From assembly GCF_002288065.1 (NCBI RefSeq), contig NZ_CP016773.1:620001-684000 (forward strand): 64,000 bases of DNA, written 5' to 3'. The DNA comes from Candidatus Planktophila sulfonica (GTDB lineage: Bacteria > Actinomycetota > Actinomycetes > Nanopelagicales > Nanopelagicaceae). Within the stretch, counting starts at the first letter, position 1, and the number at the start of each line of letters is the position of its first letter. Of this stretch, positions 33,271 to 43,447 are shown in pieces. A model generated the notes under the pieces. It saw only the letters and a program-made list of their open reading frames with translations, made no database searches and was not told where the DNA came from. Position numbers and translations under genes: made by a program.

Positions 33271-33735
33271 ATGCCATCAGCAGATGAAAATCGCGAACTC
33301 ACCAGCACCCTCCACCTCGGCCTTCGCTCAGTAGTAGGCAATTCCCCAGCCGATCTCATCAGCGAGCTCATTAACCAAGCCTCAGCAGAAGAGCGTCAGA
33401 TTATTGATGGCGTCCTTTCTGGCGATGGCAACTCAGCGATGGTCTTTATCCATCGTGGAGCGCAGAAAGGTTCACGATTCCACGTTAGCGCCGAAGGCGT
33501 TTCGATTGGTCGCTCACCTGAAAGCTCAATCTTTCTCGATGATGTCACTGTTTCTCGTAAGCATGCATCTATTGAAAAGGTTGGAACCAACTTCACCTTC
33601 AAGGATTCTGGAAGTCTCAACGGTTCATACGTCAACAACGAATCTGTCACCGAAAAGGTCTTGACCTCAGGAGACGAAATCCAAATCGGAAAATTCCATC
33701 TGCTCTTTATCGGCAGCAAACTAGGGGAGAAGTAA
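33271..33735 (+). CDS. garA: GarA/OdhI-like FHA-domain regulator
   Basis: 154 residues: a flexible N-terminus followed by an FHA domain (about 55-145) with GRSPESSIFLDDVTVSRKHASI and SGSLNGSYVN, the phosphothreonine-binding residues. In mycobacteria and corynebacteria the unphosphorylated protein binds and restrains 2-oxoglutarate dehydrogenase and controls glutamate metabolism; Ser/Thr kinases phosphorylate an N-terminal ETTS motif. Here the equivalent stretch is ELTST (residues 9-13), so kinase control is plausible. Its place between gcvH and merR supports the assignment. Confidence 0.88.
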   Translation: MPSADENRELTSTLHLGLRSVVGNSPADLISELINQASAEERQIIDGVLSGDGNSAMVFIHRGAQKGSRFHVSAEGVSIGRSPESSIFLDDVTVSRKHASIEKVGTNFTFKDSGSLNGSYVNNESVTEKVLTSGDEIQIGKFHLLFIGSKLGEK

Positions 33736-33736
33736 G

Positions 33737-34459
33737 TTGAGCGTTCCAGCACGTGCTTATCTAAGTATTGGTGAAGTACTCACAAAGTTGCGCGGCGACT
33801 TTTCAGATATAACAATCTCAAAGATTCGCTTCCTTGAATCAGAAGGCCTCATTGAGCCGCAGCGCACTCCTTCGGGATATCGCAAGTTCACAACAACAGA
33901 TCTTGATCGACTTCGCTATGTGCTTCTGGCACAGCGCGACCAGTACCTCCCGCTCAAAGTAATTAAAGAGAACCTCGATGCCCTAGATCGCGGACTTCAG
34001 CCAGCAGCGCAAGGCGGGGTTCCATCTCCACGTCCAACACTCGGTTTAGCAACAATCGATGGCGAATTCGCACCAGCTGCCTTCGCTGAGCAGTCAGAGA
34101 TGCGTCTTTCCCGCGAAGAGCTTTTGAAGGCTTCAGGTCTTGAAGATTCACAACTCGTCGAACTCGAATCATTTGGATTGATCACAATCCGCGGTCGCCA
34201 CTACGACAGCGACGCGCTCTCTGTCGCAAAGGCTGTCGCTGAAATGGCTGGATTCGGAATCGAACCACGCCACTTGCGTTCATTTAAATCTGCCGCAGAT
34301 CGTGAAATTGGTTTGATTGAACAAGTCATCACACCCTTTACACGCCAGAAGAGCACCGAAGCAAAGGCTCGCGCCGAAGAAGTTCAGAAAGAGATTGCAT
34401 CTCTCTCAGTACGTCTGCACGCAGCACTTGTGCGCGGTGGACTTAACCGTCCTCGTTAA
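33737..34459 (+). CDS. MerR-family regulator (Rv1828-like)
   Basis: 240 residues. An N-terminal winged-helix MerR domain (YLSIGEVLTKLRGDFSDITISKIRFLESEGLI) is followed by a linker of about 40 residues and a C-terminal helical domain. The start is TTG at 33737, with AGGGGAG seven bases upstream and overlapping the end of garA's coding region. Its ligand and targets are unknown; the mycobacterial relative Rv1828 is reported to bind its own upstream region. Confidence 0.88.
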   Translation: MSVPARAYLSIGEVLTKLRGDFSDITISKIRFLESEGLIEPQRTPSGYRKFTTTDLDRLRYVLLAQRDQYLPLKVIKENLDALDRGLQPAAQGGVPSPRPTLGLATIDGEFAPAAFAEQSEMRLSREELLKASGLEDSQLVELESFGLITIRGRHYDSDALSVAKAVAEMAGFGIEPRHLRSFKSAADREIGLIEQVITPFTRQKSTEAKARAEEVQKEIASLSVRLHAALVRGGLNRPR

Positions 34460-34482
34460 TCGATCTCGGTTAGGTATTCCAC

Positions 34483-34986
34483 GTGTTTGTTCAGGTTGAA
34501 GTTGTTGGTGTCCGTATTGAGATGCCGTCTAACCAACCAATCGTCTTACTAAAAGAGCTAGACGGAACTCGCTTTCTTCCCATCTGGGTCGGAGCTGTTG
34601 AAGCCACCGCCATTGCCTTTGCTCAGCAAGGCCTTGAAGCCCAGCGCCCCTTAACCCATGACCTGATTCGCGACCTTCTGGACCGAGTAGACATAACTCT
34701 GACAAGTGTCCACATCACTGAGATCAAGGAGGGGGTCTTCTATGCCGATCTTCTCTTGCGAAATAGCGAGGGAGCACTTGAGCCGCTATCTGTAAGACCG
34801 TCTGATGCCATCGCAGTAGCTCTTCGTACCAAAAGCAATATCTTGGTCAATAGCGATCTGCTCGATGAGGTAGGAATCGATATCCCAGAGCAGGTGACCA
34901 ATGAGGCATCGGCTGCGGGAGACCAGGAGCTAGAAGCTTTCCGCGAGTTCCTCGATGGGATTAACCCTGAGGACTTCGCTGGGTAA
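34483..34986 (+). CDS. bifunctional nuclease domain protein (DUF151)
   Basis: 167 residues of the bifunctional nuclease family, with the conserved blocks IVLLKELDGTRFLPIWVG and RPSDAIAVALRTKSNI. Plant relatives degrade RNA and DNA; the bacterial role is unknown. It is always found between the two MerR genes in mycobacteria (Rv1829), as here. GTG start; no clear SD. Confidence 0.9.
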   Translation: MFVQVEVVGVRIEMPSNQPIVLLKELDGTRFLPIWVGAVEATAIAFAQQGLEAQRPLTHDLIRDLLDRVDITLTSVHITEIKEGVFYADLLLRNSEGALEPLSVRPSDAIAVALRTKSNILVNSDLLDEVGIDIPEQVTNEASAAGDQELEAFREFLDGINPEDFAG

Positions 34987-35037
34987 GCGTCAGCGGTTCC
35001 AGCGCGAAAGCATGGCTGGGTAAGGCTTAGAAGTCTC

Positions 35038-35059
35038 AACCTCAAGTAGAGGTTATGTT
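35038..35059 (+). promoter_or_regulatory. perfect inverted repeat and -10 before the second MerR gene
   Basis: AACCTC-AAGTA-GAGGTT is a perfect 17-bp inverted repeat at 35038-35054, directly followed by a -10-like TATGTT (35054-35059). A dyad just upstream of the -10 is the usual place for a MerR operator. It lies in the 150-base gap 34987-35136, which otherwise holds nothing I recognise. Confidence 0.55.
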
Positions 35060-35136
35060 CGTGTCGGTCTGCCATATCAAGGGCACGCAGGCGTAGCCTT
35101 ACGCCAACCCCACTACGTGAAAGCGAGCCCCCTCTC

Positions 35137-35637
35137 GTGACAGATCAAGAATTTGAAATTGGTTACCGCGGCGCAACTGCATGTTCAGCTGCAGGTATTT
35201 CTTATCGGCAACTCGATTATTGGGCACGTACTGGATTAGTCGAACCTTCAATTCGCACAGCAACAGGTTCTGGAAGTGCGCGCCTTTACGGCTTCCGCGA
35301 CATCCTCGTTCTCAAAATAGTTAAGCGACTTCTTGATGCAGGTGTTTCTCTTCAAAATATTCGCACCGCTGTTGATCATCTTCGCAGCCGTGGCGTAACT
35401 GAACTCGAGCGCATCACACTCATGAGCGATGGCGCATCAATCTACGAATGTGCAAGCCCTGACGAAATTATCGACCTTCTAGCTGGTGGCCAAGGTGTAT
35501 TTGGTATTGCAGTAGGCAAGGTCTGGAACGAAGTCGAAGGTTCACTAGCCACACTTCAAGGTGAGGTTAACGGTGAGGTTGTTGGTGGCGAAAATAACGA
35601 TGAACTCTCTCTCCGTCGCAAGGCGAAGGGCGCTTAA
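35137..35637 (+). CDS. MerR-family regulator (Rv1830-like)
   Basis: 166 residues with a single MerR helix-turn-helix at the N-terminus (ATACSAAGISYRQLDYWARTGLVEPS) and a dimerisation helix; the C-terminal part is short and variable. GTG start. The inverted repeat at 35038 may be its own or its sister regulator's operator. Synteny with Rv1830 is clear; in mycobacteria that protein is linked to growth and cell division, but that is not visible here. Confidence 0.87.
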   Translation: MTDQEFEIGYRGATACSAAGISYRQLDYWARTGLVEPSIRTATGSGSARLYGFRDILVLKIVKRLLDAGVSLQNIRTAVDHLRSRGVTELERITLMSDGASIYECASPDEIIDLLAGGQGVFGIAVGKVWNEVEGSLATLQGEVNGEVVGGENNDELSLRRKAKGA

Positions 35638-35650
35638 CACTTCTATATTC

Positions 35651-35693
35651 CTCTCCTAGAGCGCATTAGCGCACCTTTTAGGGGAGTAGCTCG
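35651..35693 (+). promoter_or_regulatory. hairpin covering the gcvP ribosome binding site
   Basis: CTCTCCTA (35651-35658) pairs with TAGGGGAG (35679-35686), which contains the SD of gcvP; inside is GCGC-ATTA-GCGC (35661-35672). The SD would be hidden when the stem forms. It could be a translation switch or a weak terminator of the preceding gene. Confidence 0.45.
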
Positions 35694-38543
35694 TTGAGTA
35701 ATTATCAGGACTTCGAAGATCGCCACATTGGTCCATCAGCATCTGATGAATCTGAGATGCTCGGAGTACTTGGCTATTCAGATATTAAGAAGTTCATCGC
35801 CGATGTAGTTCCTGAAAATATACATATCGAAAAGCAACTTAAAGATGTACTCGATGGTGCAAAGAGTGAAGTTGAAGTTATCGCTGAGCTTCGCGAAATT
35901 GCTTCGCAGAATGAAGTATTCACGTCGCTGATCGGTGGGGGCTATTACGGAACCATCACTCCACCTGTTATCAAAAGAAATGTTTTAGAAAATCCTGCTT
36001 GGTACACCGCTTACACCCCTTATCAACCTGAAATTTCTCAGGGTCGCCTCGAAGCACTCTTCGCTTTCCAAACAGTAATTTGCGATATGACAGCACTCGC
36101 TCTATCGAATGCTTCGATGCTTGATGAAGGTACAGCAGCAGCTGAAGCTATGACGCTCGCTCGCCGTAGTTCAAGGGCATCTGATGATGCTGTGTTTCTC
36201 ATCGAAGAACACGTTCACCCACAGACAAAGGCAGTCGTCGCCACTCGCGCAAAGCCGCTAGGAATCACCGTGGTTGAAGTTGATTCTGGACATGTTGCCC
36301 GCGATGGTTATGACGGAGAATTTTTCGGTCTGCTCCTTCAATATCCAGATACAACCGGTGAAGTCTGTGATTATGCGAAGGTAACTGAATTCGCACATTC
36401 AAAGGGCGCACTTGTTATTGCCGCAACAGATCTTTTAGCGCTTACTCTTCTGAAGGCGCCAGGGGAGTGGGGCGCTGATATCGCCGTCGGTTCTGCTCAA
36501 CGCTTCGGAATTCCCATGGGATTCGGTGGACCACATGCAGGTTTCATGGCGGTACGTACAGGGCTCGAGCGTTCTCTTCCGGGACGTCTAGTGGGACAGA
36601 GCGTTGATGCCCACGGTAATCCAGCATTTCGTTTAGCTCTGCAAACTCGCGAGCAACATATTCGTCGCGATAAGGCCACGAGCAATATCTGTACTGCGCA
36701 AGTGTTGTTGGCAAATATGAGCGCGTTCTATGCGATGTGGCATGGACCAAAGGGTCTGCAACAGATCGCGACGCGTATTCATGGATTCGCTTCGCGCCTA
36801 CAGAAAGCGTCATCATCGCGCAATGGAATCGTTTTCGACACTGTCACAGTTGATGTGAAGAACGCTGATGTGATTCACGCAGCGGCAAAGGCTAAGCGCA
36901 TTAACTTCGGCCGAGTATCCGATACTGAAGTTCGTATTTCTTTCGATGAAACAACGACCGAGAAGACCTTTGCAGACGTTCTCGAAATCCTAGGGCTTTC
37001 AGATGCTGCAGCCACTCCAATTGCAGTTTCTGTATTACGTTCTAGTAAGTATCTTCAACATCCAGTCTTCAATACTTATTTCTCTGAAACTTCAATGTTG
37101 CGTTACTTGCGCACACTTGCAGATCGTGATTTAGCTCTAGATCGCACAATGATTCCATTGGGTTCTTGCACAATGAAGCTCAATGCAACTACCGAGATGG
37201 AAGCTGTAACCTGGCCAGAGTTTGCTTCCCTTCATCCATTTGCACCAGTTGAACAAACTCGTGGCTCACGATTACTCATCGACCAACTTTCGAAGTGGCT
37301 CGTTGAAATTACTGGCTATGACGCAGTTTCATTGCAGCCAAATGCAGGAAGCCAAGGCGAGTTTGCAGGTCTGCTTGCCATTCGCAACTATCACGATTCA
37401 CGCGGTGACCAAGCCCGTAATATCTGCTTGATTCCATCAAGTGCACACGGAACAAATGCAGCAAGTGCGGTGATGGCTGGCATGAAAGTGGTCGTTATCG
37501 AATGCGATGAAGCCGGCAATGTAAGCGTTGACGATCTCAAAGCAAAGATTGCAGAGCATGGTTCAGCACTTGCGGCGCTGATGGTTACTTACCCTTCGAC
37601 TCACGGGGTATTTGAATCCGCAATCAGTGAAATCTGTGGACTTGTGCATGATGCGGGCGGTCAGGTTTATGTTGATGGTGCAAACCTCAACGCACTTGTA
37701 GGAACTGCGCAGCCAGGAAAATTTGGCGCAGATGTTTCACACCTAAATCTTCACAAGACTTTCTGCATTCCTCATGGTGGTGGGGGACCAGGAGTAGGAC
37801 CGGTTATCTCTAAGGCGCACTTAGCTCCCTTCCTTCCGAACCATCCGATGGATGCTCTCGCCGGCCCAGCAACAGGACCAGGACCAATTTCCGCCGCTCC
37901 ATTTGGTTCAGCAAGCATCCTGCCGATTTCATGGGCTTACATTCGTTTGATGGGGGGAGAAGGACTCACTCACGCCACCGAGGTAGCGATTCTCAACGCT
38001 AACTACATGGCTCATCGCCTAAAAGATGCGTATCCAATTCTTTACACCGGTAATAAGGGTCTTGTAGCCCACGAGTGCATCTTGGATGTCCGTGAAATAA
38101 CCAAGGTTTCTGGTGTGACCGTTGATGACATTGCAAAGCGTTTAATGGACTTCGGCTTCCATGCTCCAACCATGTCTTTCCCTGTTGCAGGAACTCTGAT
38201 GATTGAGCCAACTGAGTCAGAAGATGTCTTAGAAATGAACCGCTTCATTGATGCGATGATTGCAATCCGAGGCGAGATTCAAGAGATCATCGACGGCAAG
38301 ATTGCAGTTGAAGAATCCGCTCTTCGCCATGCACCCCACACCATTGGAGCTATTGCAGGCACAAACTGGGAGAGAAGCTACCCACGCGAACGTGGAGCCT
38401 TCCCAGCGACCCTCACGGGCCTGATTCCAGGTGAATTGATTGGCGCTAAGGGAAAGTATTGGCCGACTACAGGGCGTATCGATGGAGCGTACGGGGACCG
38501 AAATCTGGTCTGCTCATGCCCACCGATAGAGGCCTTTGCATAG
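35694..38543 (+). CDS. gcvP: glycine dehydrogenase (decarboxylating), P protein
   Basis: PLP enzyme that decarboxylates glycine and passes the aminomethyl group to GcvH. The 949-residue single-chain form has an N-terminal half and a C-terminal half with the PLP lysine, Lys688, in [16 protein letters not shown]. The start is TTG at 35694 with AGGGGAG seven bases upstream, agreeing with the family N-terminus (FEDRHIGPS). gcvH is about 2.5 kb upstream in the same orientation. No glycine riboswitch is seen in the short leader. Confidence 0.96.
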   Translation: MSNYQDFEDRHIGPSASDESEMLGVLGYSDIKKFIADVVPENIHIEKQLKDVLDGAKSEVEVIAELREIASQNEVFTSLIGGGYYGTITPPVIKRNVLENPAWYTAYTPYQPEISQGRLEALFAFQTVICDMTALALSNASMLDEGTAAAEAMTLARRSSRASDDAVFLIEEHVHPQTKAVVATRAKPLGITVVEVDSGHVARDGYDGEFFGLLLQYPDTTGEVCDYAKVTEFAHSKGALVIAATDLLALTLLKAPGEWGADIAVGSAQRFGIPMGFGGPHAGFMAVRTGLERSLPGRLVGQSVDAHGNPAFRLALQTREQHIRRDKATSNICTAQVLLANMSAFYAMWHGPKGLQQIATRIHGFASRLQKASSSRNGIVFDTVTVDVKNADVIHAAAKAKRINFGRVSDTEVRISFDETTTEKTFADVLEILGLSDAAATPIAVSVLRSSKYLQHPVFNTYFSETSMLRYLRTLADRDLALDRTMIPLGSCTMKLNATTEMEAVTWPEFASLHPFAPVEQTRGSRLLIDQLSKWLVEITGYDAVSLQPNAGSQGEFAGLLAIRNYHDSRGDQARNICLIPSSAHGTNAASAVMAGMKVVVIECDEAGNVSVDDLKAKIAEHGSALAALMVTYPSTHGVFESAISEICGLVHDAGGQVYVDGANLNALVGTAQPGKFGADVSHLNLHKTFCIPHGGGGPGVGPVISKAHLAPFLPNHPMDALAGPATGPGPISAAPFGSASILPISWAYIRLMGGEGLTHATEVAILNANYMAHRLKDAYPILYTGNKGLVAHECILDVREITKVSGVTVDDIAKRLMDFGFHAPTMSFPVAGTLMIEPTESEDVLEMNRFIDAMIAIRGEIQEIIDGKIAVEESALRHAPHTIGAIAGTNWERSYPRERGAFPATLTGLIPGELIGAKGKYWPTTGRIDGAYGDRNLVCSCPPIEAFA

Positions 38544-38554
38544 TCTGATTCTTC

Positions 38555-39298
38555 TTACTTTACATAATGTAACTTATCGGCGTTAGGCCGTAAGCGTCTA
38601 GCAAAGCCCCACAGAGTTGTCTGCCACAGAGCTTCAATGACGATCGCTCGGCTCATCTTTGAAACTCCATTAATGCGTTCCACAAAGGTAATTGGAACTT
38701 CGACCATTTCAGCGCCAGCTAATTCAGATGCCATCGCCATTTCGATCTGAAAACAATATCCGGTGGCAGTCATATCTTTAAGATTTAACTTGTTGAGTAA
38801 AGCTGCACTGTAGACACGGAATCCTCCAGTTAAATCATTTAAAGGAATGCCGAGCGCAATACGTGCATATTTGGTGCCAGATTTAGATAGCAATTGTCTA
38901 CTTTTTGGCCAATTAACAACTGATCCGCCAGCCATCCAGCGAGTACCTAAAGTGATTGAAACCAGTGAATCGGTTGCATCAAGCATTGCCGGTAGATCCT
39001 CAACTCGATGCGATCCATCAGCATCCATAGTGACAATTTTTGAATACTTGTTCATGGATAAAACATGTTCGAAGCCAGCTCGATATGCAGCACCCAACCC
39101 AGCTTTACCTGGACGCTTGAGAACACTGACCCACGAAAAATTCATGGAATCGACAATATCTGCAGTCTTATCTGGTGAATTATCGTCAAGAACGACAACA
39201 TCGAAGTCTCGTACATTATGTAAAGTCGATAATTGATTAAGAAGTTCAACAATCGCAATTGACTCGTTGTAAGTCGGAATCAAGATAACCGGCTTCAT
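38555..39298 (-). CDS. polyprenol-phosphate mannosyltransferase (DPM1-like GT2)
   Basis: 247 residues; GT-A glycosyltransferase of family 2 with ILIPTYNESIAIVELL, the metal-binding VVLDDNSPDKT and MDADGSHRVED motifs. It transfers mannose from GDP-mannose to polyprenol phosphate on the cytoplasmic face, supplying lipid-linked mannose for glycolipids or protein glycosylation. It lacks the C-terminal membrane domain of fused forms. ATG 39298 is preferred over GTG 39304 because AAGGTGAG sits five bases before it. Confidence 0.87.
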   Translation of the reverse strand: MKPVILIPTYNESIAIVELLNQLSTLHNVRDFDVVVLDDNSPDKTADIVDSMNFSWVSVLKRPGKAGLGAAYRAGFEHVLSMNKYSKIVTMDADGSHRVEDLPAMLDATDSLVSITLGTRWMAGGSVVNWPKSRQLLSKSGTKYARIALGIPLNDLTGGFRVYSAALLNKLNLKDMTATGYCFQIEMAMASELAGAEMVEVPITFVERINGVSKMSRAIVIEALWQTTLWGFARRLRPNADKLHYVK

Positions 39299-39309
39299 AT
39301 TCACTCACC

Positions 39310-40212
39310 TTACCAACCTAACGCTGATATTAATCTATCAACGCTGGCGCCAAGGCCGTACTCATCCTTCATCTGATAAATCGTAGACAAATCATCGGGT
39401 TTCTTTGGCATCGAGATATCCATTTTCGGAATAGCGACATCTTTTGCGCAGTGCACCAGTGTTGGTGCAATCTTTAAATAGTCAGCGCCATCAATGATTT
39501 TCTTTGCAAGTGACTTAGTGAGAGCTTCATGTTCGGCCTTAGCTCCAGCAAGTGCCTCATCCACCGTTGAGAAGTGGTTGGCAATGAGAGCAGCCCCCTT
39601 CTCTCCGATTCCACGAACGCCAGGTAAACCATCTGATGGATCTCCACGGAACATCGCAAAGAGTGCGTACCTATCCCCTGGTATCCCATATTTTTCTGCG
39701 ACCCATTTGCTATCAACTAAATCGTGTTGAGAAATTCCGCGTGCGAGATAAACAATTTTTACATCGCGCTTATCGTCAACCATCTGAAAGAGGTCCCTAT
39801 CCCCTGTCACAACACGGATTGGCCCCTTCTCTTTAACGGCGAAGGTCGCCATGACATCGTCAGCCTCGTAATCATCAACACCAAGCATTGGGATACCGAA
39901 TGCATCGAGTAGATCGAGAAGAACTGGAATTTGAGGTGTCAGGGTTTCTGGCTCTTCCTCTTCATCGCTCTCATCCTCGAGACGGTTAGCTTTGTAATCC
40001 GGAAATAGATCTACGCGCCACGATGGACGCCAATCACCCTCGATGCAGGCGACGATGCGATCTGGTGAATACATACCGATGAGACGAGCAGTCATATCAA
40101 GATAACCGCGGATCGCATTGACCGGCATACCTGAAGGTGAGAGCAAGGTGTCAGGCATTCCGTAATAAGCGCGATACCAAAGTGAGGCGCTATCTAAGAG
40201 CATCAGTGTCAT
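39310..40212 (-). CDS. 5'-3' exonuclease (FEN/PolI-type)
   Basis: 300 residues resembling the 5'-nuclease domain of DNA polymerase I without the polymerase: LLDSASLWYRAYYGMPD, the acidic metal site DYEADDVMATFA, VTGDRDLFQMV and the helix-hairpin-helix GDPSDGLPGVRGIGEKGAALI. It may process Okazaki flaps or gaps. The ATG overlaps the helY stop (ATGA), matching the helY-exonuclease order of Rv2092c-Rv2090. Confidence 0.9.
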   Translation of the reverse strand: MTLMLLDSASLWYRAYYGMPDTLLSPSGMPVNAIRGYLDMTARLIGMYSPDRIVACIEGDWRPSWRVDLFPDYKANRLEDESDEEEEPETLTPQIPVLLDLLDAFGIPMLGVDDYEADDVMATFAVKEKGPIRVVTGDRDLFQMVDDKRDVKIVYLARGISQHDLVDSKWVAEKYGIPGDRYALFAMFRGDPSDGLPGVRGIGEKGAALIANHFSTVDEALAGAKAEHEALTKSLAKKIIDGADYLKIAPTLVHCAKDVAIPKMDISMPKKPDDLSTIYQMKDEYGLGASVDRLISALGW

Positions 40213-42584
40213 AGATCGCCCAACATATATGAAATGACGCCTCTATCCAAGCGCTTAATTCCTTCACGGCAGGCAGGTCGAAGTTCTTCTGCCGCTCCGC
40301 CAATTTGAGTAAGCAAGTCGATAAGTTGTTTAATGCTTCGCACAAAGTCACCAACTGTCATATCAGTTCCCTTGAGAATGCTACTGAGAGAGTGTCCATT
40401 AGCCCACCGGAATGATGCGTAACAGAAACCAAAATCAGGTTCACGTTGTGTCTTTACATCGAACTCATTTTCAATTGCTTCAAGTTCGATCCAGATCTTC
40501 GACACTGCAACAAGAGCGTTTGCAACATTGTCGTTCGGCATTTTTGGCGCATACGGTTCAGAGCTTCTGCCCTGATAAATCATCGCTGATGCAACCGATA
40601 ACAACTCGGGCGGTGTAAGAGAGTCAAATACTCCGCGTCGAATAGATTCGGTAAGCAATAAATCAGATTCAGCAAATATTTTCGCCAGAATCTTGCCCTG
40701 TTCTAGCGGCTTCTCCCCTTCGATATAACCAAGGTGGGTCAATACATCGCAGATACGATCGAAGGTCTTGGCGATTACGTGGGTACGGTTTTCAACTCGT
40801 GCACGTAAACCCTCAGATTCACGATTTAAACGATCAGCCTTCTCCGCAAAACGAGCGTGGGTTTCACGATCATTGCAAGAGTGACATGAATGTTGGCGCA
40901 GTGAACGACGCATTCCATCAAGTTCGTTCTCTAATTTCACACGCTGGCGTTGGTCGATACTGCGTCGACCATCACGCTTACTCAATAGACGCTCTAGCTC
41001 CTTGATATCGATTCGTATCCGCGAATACTCTGAAAAGTCACCCAAGTGACATTGCGCAGAATCGGTGAGCTCTGCCGCAGCAGAATTATTCTTCTTAATT
41101 TGACGAACTAAACCGACAACAGCGCGGTCCGCTTGGAACTGAGCAAAGGAAGACTCGAGACTTCCGTGGGCACGCTCTCGACCGAACCGGGCAATCAGAT
41201 TGATAGACATGTTGTATGTCGGAGTGAACGATGAACGAAGAGGATAAGTACGAGTTGAAGCAAGTCCTGCCGCAGTCGCTGAATCAACAGTTGGAGACCA
41301 CTGCACAACAGCATTACCCTCGATATCGATACCGCGACGACCAGCTCGCCCTGTTAGCTGGGTGTACTCCCCTGGCGTGATCGAAACGTGAGCTTCACCG
41401 TTCCACTTGGTGAGTTTTTCAAGCACGACAGTCCGCGCCGGCATATTGATTCCTAGTGCAAGCGTTTCTGTAGCAAAAACAGCCTTAACTAAACCTCTCT
41501 TGAAGAGATCTTCAACCGCACCCTTAAAGCTCGGCAGTAAACCGGCATGGTGGGCTGCAATTCCGCGCTCAAGTGCAATCAACCAATCGCGATACCCAAG
41601 TACTTCAAGATCCTCTTCTGCAAGGTTCTGCGTATACCTTGCCGCAGTCTCAGCGATCTCTAGGCGCTCTTCCGTATTGGTTAACTTGATTCCAGCAGCC
41701 AAACATTGTTTCACTGCGGCATCACAACCGGCGCGAGAAAAGATAAAGGTAATTGCCGGAAGTAAGTTTTCGCGCTGTAACTTTTCAATGATGTCCGGTC
41801 GTGTCAATCTGCTGTCGCCATCACCGAAGCGCTCACGTCGATGGCGTGGAGTTCGTACTTGTCGTAGCGCTTCACGCTCGAGTCCCAAGATTTCGGGGTT
41901 GATACGCCCTTGCTCGCGGAATAGATCTACGAGGCGATCTCCGATAAGAACATGCTGGTACAGAGGAATTGGTCGAATCTCAGAGACGATGACTTCGGTT
42001 GACCCCCGAACTTCGCCGAGCCAGTCACCAAATTCTTCAGCGTTGGAAACGGTTGCAGAGAGTGAAATTACCTGAACACTTTCCATTAAGTGGATGAGAA
42101 CTTCTTCCCATACTGCGCCACGTGACTTATCTGCCAAGTAGTGGACTTCATCCATAACAACAGAGCCAAGATTCTTCAACGTTGTTGAATTTGCGTACAA
42201 CATGTTGCGAAGTACTTCGGTAGTCATCACCAAGACATCTGCTTCGGAATTGATGTTGGTATCGCCTGTAAGAAGACCTACGCGATCCTCGCCGAAGCGC
42301 TCTACAAACTCCTGGAATTTCTGGTTTGAGAGAGCCTTAATTGGTGTTGTATAGAAACATTTCTTACCTTGTGCGAGTGCGCTAAATGCTGCGAACTCTC
42401 CGACTACGGTCTTGCCAGCTCCGGTAGGTGCTGCGACGAGAACGCCTTTGCCATCTTCAACAGCTTGGCAAGCTTTGATTTGAAACTCGTCGAAACCGAA
42501 ATCAAACTGCTCGATAAATGCAATGGTGAGCGGATGCTTTCCACGTTGCTTCGCAGCGGCGTAGCGTTCTGCAGGAGTTGTCAT
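40209..42584 (-). CDS. helY: SKI2-like DEAD/DEAH-box helicase HelY
   Basis: 791 residues from ATG 42584, which overlaps the stop of the lipid kinase as ATGA; a GTG three codons further up is less likely. Motifs: Walker A VAAPTGAGKTVVG, DEVH box MDEVHYLAD, SATVSN, and motif VI QLTGRAGRRGID, then a helical C-terminal domain with a CHSCNDRETHARF stretch. Relatives act on RNA (Ski2/Mtr4) or DNA (Hel308). It is somewhat shorter than the mycobacterial protein. Confidence 0.92.
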   Translation of the reverse strand: MTTPAERYAAAKQRGKHPLTIAFIEQFDFGFDEFQIKACQAVEDGKGVLVAAPTGAGKTVVGEFAAFSALAQGKKCFYTTPIKALSNQKFQEFVERFGEDRVGLLTGDTNINSEADVLVMTTEVLRNMLYANSTTLKNLGSVVMDEVHYLADKSRGAVWEEVLIHLMESVQVISLSATVSNAEEFGDWLGEVRGSTEVIVSEIRPIPLYQHVLIGDRLVDLFREQGRINPEILGLEREALRQVRTPRHRRERFGDGDSRLTRPDIIEKLQRENLLPAITFIFSRAGCDAAVKQCLAAGIKLTNTEERLEIAETAARYTQNLAEEDLEVLGYRDWLIALERGIAAHHAGLLPSFKGAVEDLFKRGLVKAVFATETLALGINMPARTVVLEKLTKWNGEAHVSITPGEYTQLTGRAGRRGIDIEGNAVVQWSPTVDSATAAGLASTRTYPLRSSFTPTYNMSINLIARFGRERAHGSLESSFAQFQADRAVVGLVRQIKKNNSAAAELTDSAQCHLGDFSEYSRIRIDIKELERLLSKRDGRRSIDQRQRVKLENELDGMRRSLRQHSCHSCNDRETHARFAEKADRLNRESEGLRARVENRTHVIAKTFDRICDVLTHLGYIEGEKPLEQGKILAKIFAESDLLLTESIRRGVFDSLTPPELLSVASAMIYQGRSSEPYAPKMPNDNVANALVAVSKIWIELEAIENEFDVKTQREPDFGFCYASFRWANGHSLSSILKGTDMTVGDFVRSIKQLIDLLTQIGGAAEELRPACREGIKRLDRGVISYMLGDL

Positions 42585-43447
42585 AGCGCCCACGTAAGTC
42601 CTGCATTACTCACACATTCAGCTGAAATAGGTGCTGCACCGATTCTCTCGCCGTCTGCGTAAGCAATCGCATTAGCTACAAGTTTGACTCGCTTTGATCT
42701 GTAGATCTTCACCTTTGGATGCGTGATATGAGAGCCCGAATAGACCTTTGGAAATACCTTGAGGAACTCAACCTTTGAGACCGGTTCTAAAACCATCACA
42801 TCAAAGAGCCCGTCATGAAGTTGCGCCTGTGGACATACATACATTCCACCGCCGTAAGAACGGCCATTACCAATGGCGATGAGCATCGCCTCAGTCGTAA
42901 TCGAGTGCGTATCCAGAGTGATCTCGTAAGACAGCGGTTTAAACTTCGGAAGTTCTAGAGCGATTGCGACGTTGTATCTCTGTGGCCCTTTTGGCCAAGC
43001 GAGTGCATTGGCTCGCTCATTTACTACTGAATCAAAGCCTGTTGAAAGGATCGCTGCAAACCATTCGCCATCAACATTTCCAAGATCAATGGGTTTAGCC
43101 GGTACCGAGGTGACTCGATCAAGATATGAATCAACGTCATCAAGAGACCAACCGAGAGTGCGAACAATGTCGTTTCCTGTTCCTGCTGGCATCACTGCAA
43201 AGGGAATATGACGCGGCACGGCAATCTGGAGAACCAGGTGCGCTAACCCATCTCCCCCGACGCTAACCATTCCTTCACAAGCGTGTGAATCGAGGAAAGT
43301 TTCGAGATGTTGTTTTAAATCTGCGGCGCTATGTCCTGAGAAAACTTGATAATCAAGGCTGCGTTCTGAGAAGTAACGTACAACCGATTGGCCAACAGTA
43401 ATTCCTTTGCCATGGCCAGAGGTTGGATTGATCGCTATCGCCCACAT
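42581..43447 (-). CDS. diacylglycerol kinase-family lipid kinase
   Basis: 288 residues of the YegS/DgkB superfamily: INPTSGHGKG at the N-terminus and the nucleotide motif VGGDGLAHLVL (GGDGT in most members). Phosphorylates diacylglycerol or a related lipid such as sphingoid or undecaprenol analogues; the substrate cannot be set from sequence. Overlaps tatC by one base and helY by four, so it belongs to the same minus-strand operon. Confidence 0.87.
   Translation of the reverse strand: MWAIAINPTSGHGKGITVGQSVVRYFSERSLDYQVFSGHSAADLKQHLETFLDSHACEGMVSVGGDGLAHLVLQIAVPRHIPFAVMPAGTGNDIVRTLGWSLDDVDSYLDRVTSVPAKPIDLGNVDGEWFAAILSTGFDSVVNERANALAWPKGPQRYNVAIALELPKFKPLSYEITLDTHSITTEAMLIAIGNGRSYGGGMYVCPQAQLHDGLFDVMVLEPVSKVEFLKVFPKVYSGSHITHPKVKIYRSKRVKLVANAIAYADGERIGAAPISAECVSNAGLTWAL

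Noticed and set aside
35641-35693. Glycine riboswitch before gcvP
   Set aside because: Only about 55 bases are available, and I see one simple hairpin rather than the tandem aptamer architecture.
41407-42075. A 222-codon open frame antisense to helY
   Set aside because: It lies wholly within a gene with full helicase motifs, has low-complexity Ser/Arg text and no start signal; it is a codon-usage shadow.
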